Shown here: positions 58,431-64,000 of the stretch, piece after piece
Layout of the letters: the number at the start of each line of letters is the position of its first letter
How positions within the stretch are numbered: the stretch's first letter is position 1
Assembly (NCBI GenBank): GCA_008690995.1
Contig: VRMN01000007.1
Span: 868,001 to 932,000, forward strand
DNA from: Porphyridium purpureum
Taxonomy: Eukaryota; Rhodophyta; Bangiophyceae; Porphyridiales; Porphyridiaceae
Direction of reading: 5' to 3'
Length of the DNA stretch: 64,000 bases
The notes under the pieces: model-generated
What the model saw: the letters and a program-made list of their open reading frames with translations, nothing else
The model's database searches: none
What the model was told of the DNA's origin: nothing
Position numbers and translations under genes: made by a program

Positions 58431-58731
58431 TGTTACCAATGCTGTGCCTTTTTTTACTCTCTGCGTCTTCTTCTTACCTCTTCTCTCTCCGAGCAAGACC
58501 TGACCGGCTAGTCCGGGCAGGCGCGTCGCCTTTTTATACCCTTACTTCCGCCAGGGACAGCAAGGCGCCAAGAGAAATGACAATGCAAACCATTGGCATT
58601 TCTGCGCGCGTCTAGAAGGTTCTGGAACCTCTAGAAGCTTCTAGAAACGGTTAAACGGTCTACCGGTTTAACGGCTTACCGGTTTCGGATTAACCGAACC
58701 GTTCTAGGTGACTGGGGTCGAACGGATAACA
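58431..58731 (-). repeat. Gypsy 3' LTR with heat-shock element modules
   Basis: It contains two perfect heat-shock modules, GAAGGTTCTGGAA (58615-58627) and GAAGCTTCTAGAA (58634-58646), and a minus-strand TATA box (rc of TTTTTATACC, 58531-58540). Spacing from heat-shock module to TATA is about 75-105 bases, the arrangement expected for a heat-inducible promoter. CGGTTTA/TAAACGG words fill 58646-58700. Confidence 0.9.
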
Positions 58732-58850
58732 TCTCCCCCCCTCTTGGCTCGACGTCTCGGCGAGACTTCAAACTAAGTTGCATTCTTGGCTCGAGGAACC
58801 CGCGCTCCGGGAGAAAACCTCTGCCTAGCAAACTTCTCACAATACCCAAG

Positions 58851-61800
58851 TCATTCAGAGTCAGACTCTTCGATAATTTTCAACAAGTCTGGCTCAGAAT
58901 CGGACGCCGGCATTTCGTCGGGTACTTCTTCATCATTTTCCCCTGCCATGTAGTCTTCGCGTCCATAGTATGGCTTCAGATGTTGGATCGGAAAAACATC
59001 ATGACAAGCCACACCCTCAGGCAAAACCACTCGGTAAGCATGCGAGCTTACCTTCTCAATGACAGGCACCGGACCAAGAAACTTTGGTGCCTCCAAATCA
59101 CTCTTGTTCGGCCGCAGTTGCGGCGCCGTGACCAACACTTGATCACCAACTTGAAACTCCCGGGCATCCTTGCGTCGATCGAAGAACTTCTGCATTCTCC
59201 CCTGGGCTTCGATCAAATTGTCGCGGACTTCTTCATGGACTTTGCACAGGCGAAACCAGTGCTCCGCCATGTCCTTTGTCTGTCCGTCGCGCGCAGGCCT
59301 CCACCCTTCGCTCGGTGGAAACCAAGGATCCCTTCCATATACCACTTTGAACGGCGCGAATCCAGTGGCACTGCTTGGTGCAGAGTTGTACGCAAACTCG
59401 TACAACGGCAAGTCTCGCACCCAGCCACTATTCGTCGCCATTAACTTGAGCATTTCCCGAATCACGCGGTTCACTCGCTCAGTTTGGCCATCTGTCTGCG
59501 GGTGGTTGGCGGTAGACATTGCCAACTTCATGCCCACCCGCTTGCTCAGCTGCTGCCAAAATGTTGACGTAAACAGCGGATCTCGGTCCGATACAATCGA
59601 CTTGGGGTATCCGAAGCGGCTCACGACGTGCTTCACGAACAAGTCAGCGCAACGCTTTGCTGTCAAGTCCTTGCGCGTCGGGATGAACAGCGCCATCTTC
59701 GAATAGCGATCCACCACAGTCATGATTGCATCACAGCTGCCTTCGCTCCGAGGCAGCTCCGTCACGAAGTCCATCGAGATGTCGACCCAAGGTCCTTCTG
59801 GGATCGACAAGGGCTTCAGCTTTCCAAACGACCGATTCTCTGACTTTGTCACTTGGCATGCATGACAAGTCTTCACAAAACGGCTCACGTCTCGCTTCAT
59901 CTTTGGCCAGTAGAAGCGAGTTATCAAAGATGCATAAGTTGTGTCCGCTCCACGGTGCCCTGCTGTCGGGATATCGTGGTGGAGCTGCATGACACGCTCT
60001 CTGAACTTCCTCGGCACGCAAACGCGATTCCTCAAGTACAAGAGCCCAGCTTCGGTTCGAAAACCTTGGTGGGTCGGTAAATCTCCCATCAAAGTACCAA
60101 AGTCTGGGTCACTCGAGTACGAACCCACGAATGCCTGGAAACCCGTACCAAATTCATCACACCGAACTTGGTACTCTAGCGCGTGCAACTCCGGCTTCCT
60201 CGACAAAGCATCGGCTACCACGTTCGACTTTCCCTTCACATAGTCGATTGTGATATCAAACTCGGCCAAAAAGTCCAACCACCGTGCTTGCCGGCCATTC
60301 AGCTCCTTCTGCGTCATCAAATGTTTCAACGCCTCATGATCTGTGTGAAGCACAAACTTTGCCCCGTACAGATAAGGTCGAAACTCTCGCAGACAGTGAA
60401 TGACGGCCATGAGCTCACCTTCATAGCTGCTGTACCTGGTCTCTCGGTCCAGCAGCTTCCTCGACGTAAACGCGACCGGTCTGCCTTCCTGTGCCAGCCA
60501 TCCCCCCACCGCGACTTCGGAGCGGTCCGTGTACACCTCAAATGGCTTCTCAGGGTCTGGCAAGGCCAACACCGGCGCTTCCGTCAACATCCCGACAATC
60601 TTCTTGAAGGCCGACTTGCCTTCATCTCCCAGCTCGATCAGCTGCTTCTTCGACTTTGCGTTCTGCAACAGCGAAGTCAGCGGCGCCACGACGGTAGAGT
60701 ATCCTTTGACAAACCTGCGAAACCAGTTTGTCATTCCCAAAAAGGATCTCAACTCCGTCACCGTCTTTGGCACGGGCCAATCTCTCAAAGCTTCCACCTT
60801 CCGTGGATCCATCTTCACGCAACCGTTTCCCACAATGTTCCCCAGGTATTCGACTTCAGAAACGAAGAAGCTGCACTTCTTGCGCTTCAAACGATACCCC
60901 GCCTTTTGCAAGCGCGACAACACTTCCTTCAGGACCTCGCCGTGCGACTGCCAATCCTTGGTGAAGACCAAAATATCGTCCAAGTAGACAATGACGGTCT
61001 TGTCCAGCAGATCTGCAAACAGCTCGTTCATGGCCCTCTGAAATGTTGCCGGCGCGTTGCAAAGACCAAACGGCATCACACGGAACTCGAACTGTCCGTA
61101 CCTGGTCTGGAACGCGGTCTTCGGCACGTCCTCTCTCCGAACACGCAACTGGTGGTATCCCGATGCCAAATCCAACTTTGAAAAACAATGAGCTGCGCCC
61201 AGTCGATCCAGCAACTCATCCATGTTTGGCAACGGATACCGGTCCTTCACAGTTGCGTCGTTCAACGCCCGATAATCGACGCACATCCTCATGCTGCCGT
61301 CTTTCTTCTTCACGAGCAGCACGGGTGCTCCAAACGGGCTCTGACTCGGCTGGACGAATCCTTTGTCCAGCAAGTCATCCAAAGTCTCTCGGAGGACTTT
61401 CAACTCCGCAGGGCTCAGTCGGTAGACCCTGCCCACTCTCACAGGCTTTTCATCTTTCAGCCTAATCACATGCTCCACTGTTCGGCTCTCAGGCAGCCCT
61501 CGCGGCTCCTCGAACAGATTTTCGAAATCATTGAGCATCTTCTTCACAGAGTCAGCTTCTTTGCGCTCCACTGAACAGGGCTCCTCCCTTCCTTTCAGCA
61601 CGCCGAGGTAGCACTCTTCTACCTCCTGACTCTTCAACAGCCGACGGAGCTCTTTCCGCGGCACCAGCATCTGCGTCATGCTCCAGGCCTTCTTCTCTCC
61701 GTAGGCCAACATGCCAGACTGCCAATCAATCACTGGGTTCTCCCGCTTCAGCCACTCCATGCCCAAGATTGCGTCTTGTCCCGCAATCCGGCAAATGGCA

Positions 61801-62342
61801 AAGTTAGCGGTTCCTGAGTACCCATCGCTCAGTGTAAACTTGACATTGGAAACTTCTCCGGCTGTCTCCAATACAGACCCGTCTGCCAGGGTCACATGAT
61901 CTCTCTTCCACGACGCCTTCTGCTTCAGGCCGTCGGATTTCAGCACAAAGTCCACGCTCATAAAGTTGTCCGTCGCGCCACTGTCGATCAAAAACGTGGC
62001 CTCTCCGTCGGACTTGTGCACTTTTCCTCGAACTCGAAGAAGCATGGCAGCTCCCATTCCTCCAAGTTCCTTGATCACGGGCTGATTTGCGCTCGAGTTT
62101 CGCCCACAAGGTGTCGGACAGCCAGACCTTGGCTTACCAAGGCCACCACAGCGGTCTCCATTGCCGCCCCTAGAGGTCTCGTAACGTCTGCGAGCCTCCT
62201 TTCCCTCTGACTGTCCGAGGAACCTCTCTACTCGAGCTCCTCGTTTTTTGACTCCAGCGAGTCTCCCTCCAGCTGCTGGATAGTCTTCCTTGCCTCGGGA
62301 CACTTCCTGGCGATGTGTCCCGGCCTTCCACAATTCCAGCAT
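58851..62342 (-). CDS. pol: Gypsy pol
   Basis: A polyprotein of about 1,160 residues in gypsy order. Protease has FLIDSGATDNFM. Reverse transcriptase has VLLVKKKDGSMRMCVDYRAL, FSKLDLASGYHQLRV and VIVYLDDILVFTK. RNase H has PFEVYTDRSEVAVGGWLAQE and HTDHEALKHL. Integrase has a zinc region (HHDIPTAGHRGADTTY, CHACQVTKS) and a DDE core (DISMDFVTELPRS, SIVSDRDPLFTSTFW, ANHPQTDGQTERVNR). The C-terminus keeps the GPVPVIEKVSSHAYRV block and ends in an acidic tail without a chromodomain. The frame looks whole. Confidence 0.95.
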   Translation of the reverse strand: MLELWKAGTHRQEVSRGKEDYPAAGGRLAGVKKRGARVERFLGQSEGKEARRRYETSRGGNGDRCGGLGKPRSGCPTPCGRNSSANQPVIKELGGMGAAMLLRVRGKVHKSDGEATFLIDSGATDNFMSVDFVLKSDGLKQKASWKRDHVTLADGSVLETAGEVSNVKFTLSDGYSGTANFAICRIAGQDAILGMEWLKRENPVIDWQSGMLAYGEKKAWSMTQMLVPRKELRRLLKSQEVEECYLGVLKGREEPCSVERKEADSVKKMLNDFENLFEEPRGLPESRTVEHVIRLKDEKPVRVGRVYRLSPAELKVLRETLDDLLDKGFVQPSQSPFGAPVLLVKKKDGSMRMCVDYRALNDATVKDRYPLPNMDELLDRLGAAHCFSKLDLASGYHQLRVRREDVPKTAFQTRYGQFEFRVMPFGLCNAPATFQRAMNELFADLLDKTVIVYLDDILVFTKDWQSHGEVLKEVLSRLQKAGYRLKRKKCSFFVSEVEYLGNIVGNGCVKMDPRKVEALRDWPVPKTVTELRSFLGMTNWFRRFVKGYSTVVAPLTSLLQNAKSKKQLIELGDEGKSAFKKIVGMLTEAPVLALPDPEKPFEVYTDRSEVAVGGWLAQEGRPVAFTSRKLLDRETRYSSYEGELMAVIHCLREFRPYLYGAKFVLHTDHEALKHLMTQKELNGRQARWLDFLAEFDITIDYVKGKSNVVADALSRKPELHALEYQVRCDEFGTGFQAFVGSYSSDPDFGTLMGDLPTHQGFRTEAGLLYLRNRVCVPRKFRERVMQLHHDIPTAGHRGADTTYASLITRFYWPKMKRDVSRFVKTCHACQVTKSENRSFGKLKPLSIPEGPWVDISMDFVTELPRSEGSCDAIMTVVDRYSKMALFIPTRKDLTAKRCADLFVKHVVSRFGYPKSIVSDRDPLFTSTFWQQLSKRVGMKLAMSTANHPQTDGQTERVNRVIREMLKLMATNSGWVRDLPLYEFAYNSAPSSATGFAPFKVVYGRDPWFPPSEGWRPARDGQTKDMAEHWFRLCKVHEEVRDNLIEAQGRMQKFFDRRKDAREFQVGDQVLVTAPQLRPNKSDLEAPKFLGPVPVIEKVSSHAYRVVLPEGVACHDVFPIQHLKPYYGREDYMAGENDEEVPDEMPASDSEPDLLKIIEESDSE

Positions 62343-63031
62343 TTGAGCTCGGTACGAACACGCCTCTGACCCTGCACATGTCCCAGCTCCATCGGGACAG
62401 GTCCTTCCTGCGCTGCGCGACCGAAAAATGGCGTCCTCACACTTGAATCACGCACGCCGCGGGTCGCATGAATGGCGTCGTCCACGACCACCGCCACCTG
62501 CGCAGCCTCCGCGAACGTACTCACTCCTCGCTTGTACACTTCCAAGCGGACCTCGGGCTTCAGACCCCTCACAAAGCGGTCCATCATTTCTGCGTCCGAC
62601 AAGTCCGGAATCACGAGTGCCGCGTCCTGAAAAGCCGCCACATACGCATGGGCCGGGCCTTTCTGCGAAAGACGCGTCAACTTGTCCCTTGCACGCCTGA
62701 TCGAATCCTGCGGCGTGAACCGAGCACTCACGAGGGCAGCAAAATCATTCCACGTCGTGGGGATCTCCTGCGGGTAGCGCTCGCAGTTCAGAACCCACCA
62801 ATGAAGCGCCTCTCCCTCGAAGTAGTCTGATGCCAAGTCCACAGCACGCCTCTCCGCAAGCAGACGTTTCTCCAAATCGTCCGGGTGGATGCTCTCCAAC
62901 AACCGGCCCAAGATCTTCTTTCTCGCCTGGAACAACCACGTCTTCACAACCAGAAGGTCCCTCTTCCCGTCGAACCTCATCAGACGGGCCTCCTTCGGGC
63001 CACGTGGTCCCAGCGTCTCCGAATCAATCTC
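62228..63031 (-). CDS. gag: Gypsy gag
   Basis: The frame opens from 63055 but the first ATG is at 63031 (MEIDSETLGPRG). It is a retrotransposon gag protein with the typical capsid block (YFEGEALHWWVLNCERYPQE, FTPQDSIRRARDKLTRLSQK, MDRFVRGLKPEVRLEVY) and one CCHC knuckle (CWNCGRPGHIARKC). The end overlaps the pol frame by about 110 bases in another frame, so pol is probably made by frameshifting. Confidence 0.92.
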   Translation of the reverse strand, partial: EIDSETLGPRGPKEARLMRFDGKRDLLVVKTWLFQARKKILGRLLESIHPDDLEKRLLAERRAVDLASDYFEGEALHWWVLNCERYPQEIPTTWNDFAALVSARFTPQDSIRRARDKLTRLSQKGPAHAYVAAFQDAALVIPDLSDAEMMDRFVRGLKPEVRLEVYKRGVSTFAEAAQVAVVVDDAIHATRGVRDSSVRTPFFGRAAQEGPVPMELGHVQGQRRVRTELKCWNCGRPGHIARKCPEARKTIQQLEGDSLESKNEELE

Positions 63032-63602
63032 CATGCTTTCTGGAAACAAGCACACTCAACGACGACAACGACACAAACAGCGAGTCTCCGCTGCTCACAC
63101 TCTCGAACAGCTGCGCGCAACACGAACGGGCTTCGATTGCCCTCACGAACACGAACCGACACACGAAGCAGTCCTCTCACTCACACACACGCACAGCAAT
63201 CCGCTCACGCACACACAACAAAGCACACAGCAATCCTCCTCTGTTGCGCTGGATGGGGAGCGGCCCGGGCCTTTGCACTGGGGCGGGGATTATAGATGCG
63301 ATCTTGTATGGAGGTGTTCGGCGCCTACCTTCGCAAAGGTGGTCGTGCGACACTAAGATGAATCCTAGTGAAGGCTGACCGTTACGGCTCTTGCCTACTA
63401 ATACGTGCTAAGGCAGAGAGCGAGTCCGCCGTCAAGGCCTAGGCCTATCGTACAGCCAAGACTGAGACCCGCTTCCACCCGTCGCACCCTCCGGATCGAC
63501 TTACTCGAACCCCCTTACCCGCAGACTCTCCCACCCAGGCAACCCCAGAGAAACTCTAAGAGAACCTTAGAGCAACCCCAGGTAACCAGCGATGATACCA
63601 AA

Positions 63603-63899
63603 TGTTACCAATGCTGTGCCTTTTTACTCTGCTTCTTCTTCTTACCTCTTCTGTCTCCGAGCAAGACCTGACCGGCTAGTCCGGGCAGGCGCGTCGCCTT
63701 TTTATACCCTTACTTCCGCCAGGGACAGCAAGGCGCCAAGAGAAATGACAATGCAAACCATTGGCATTTCTGCGCGCGTCTAGAAGGTTCTGGAACCTCT
63801 AGAAGCTTCTAGAAACGGTTAAACGGTCTACCGGTTTAACGGCTTACCGGTTTCGGATTAACCGAACCGTTCTAGGTGACTGGGGTCGAACGGATAACA
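63603..63899 (-). repeat. Gypsy 5' LTR (promoter copy)
   Basis: Almost identical to the other LTR, including both heat-shock modules (about 63783-63814) and the TATA box (rc of about 63699-63708). Transcription would start near 63670 and run leftward through gag and pol. Confidence 0.9.
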
Positions 63900-64000
63900 C
63901 TTACAGCACATGCCAATGCTTGACGCGTCCGGCATCCACGTCTCAAGCTCGATGTCGCCCGTGCACTGGCCATCGGCTTCGTGTGCCCGTCTTGGCATCG
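63900..64000. other. Flank of gypsy insertion; possible host exon edge
   Basis: Only 101 bases are visible. On the minus strand they read GDIELETWMPDASSIGMC and then a GTAAGTATG sequence that continues across the target duplication into the left flank. This looks like an exon end with a consensus splice donor, but the piece is too short to name a gene. Confidence 0.3.

Larger units (their letters stand above)
58431..63899 (-). mobile_element. Ty3/gypsy LTR retrotransposon, young and apparently whole
   Basis: The element lies on the minus strand. LTRs of about 300 bases at 58431-58731 and 63603-63899 begin and end TG..CA and are nearly identical, differing only in a few bases near one end, so insertion is recent. 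CTTAC flanks both sides (58426-58430 and 63900-63904), a perfect 5-base target duplication. The primer site TGGTATCATCGC lies just inside the upstream LTR (rc near 63590-63601). A purine tract (AAGAGGGGGGAGA) precedes the downstream LTR. Gag and pol frames look whole. The leader from the LTR to gag is about 550 bases. Confidence 0.95.

Overview
The window looks like nuclear DNA of a GC-rich, gene-dense, intron-poor single-celled eukaryote. The genes are eukaryotic (GnT-I, ISCU, NOB1, NOL12, a KDM5-like demethylase, aspartylglucosaminidase), most are one uninterrupted frame on either strand, and Ty1/copia and Ty3/gypsy elements are present. A Porphyridium-like red alga fits this layout, but that is inference; no marker gene here fixes the species.

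Layout. Bases 1-12,000 hold recognisable but frame-broken host genes: cpn10, a KDM5-like JmjN/JmjC protein, aspartylglucosaminidase, ANP32, a small oxidoreductase-like protein and a DJ-1/PfpI protein. Each keeps family motifs that move between frames, so this block is either a set of pseudogenes or poorly polished sequence. Bases 12,000-22,100 hold a secreted choice-of-anchor-L/PKD protein, GnT-I, ISCU, a heme-oxygenase-like protein, and the convergent ribosome-biogenesis pair NOL12 and NOB1. Bases 22,100-27,300 carry a decayed tyrosine-recombinase element bracketed by short inverted repeats. A Ty1/copia element occupies 27,296-32,668. From 33,000 to 55,600 there is a DUF1772 membrane protein, four minus-strand PPR-like paralogs in two pairs, a decayed RLE-type LINE (40,895-43,636) and a Sel1-repeat protein. 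An LTR-like remnant and a young Ty3/gypsy element with a perfect 5-bp target duplication (58,431-63,899) close the window.

Functional links. NOL12 and NOB1 both act in ribosome maturation and face each other with 57 bases between them. The four PPR-like proteins look like one lineage-specific family of organelle RNA-binding factors. ISCU is the mitochondrial Fe-S scaffold and has an array of GGTACAG repeats upstream. The same GTAC-core motif recurs as inverted repeats in the copia LTR and in the LTR-like remnant. The gypsy LTR and that remnant carry perfect heat-shock-element modules upstream of a TATA box. The copia pol carries a Myb/SANT-like domain between integrase and reverse transcriptase. 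These cis-motif and domain observations are the most novel content of the window.
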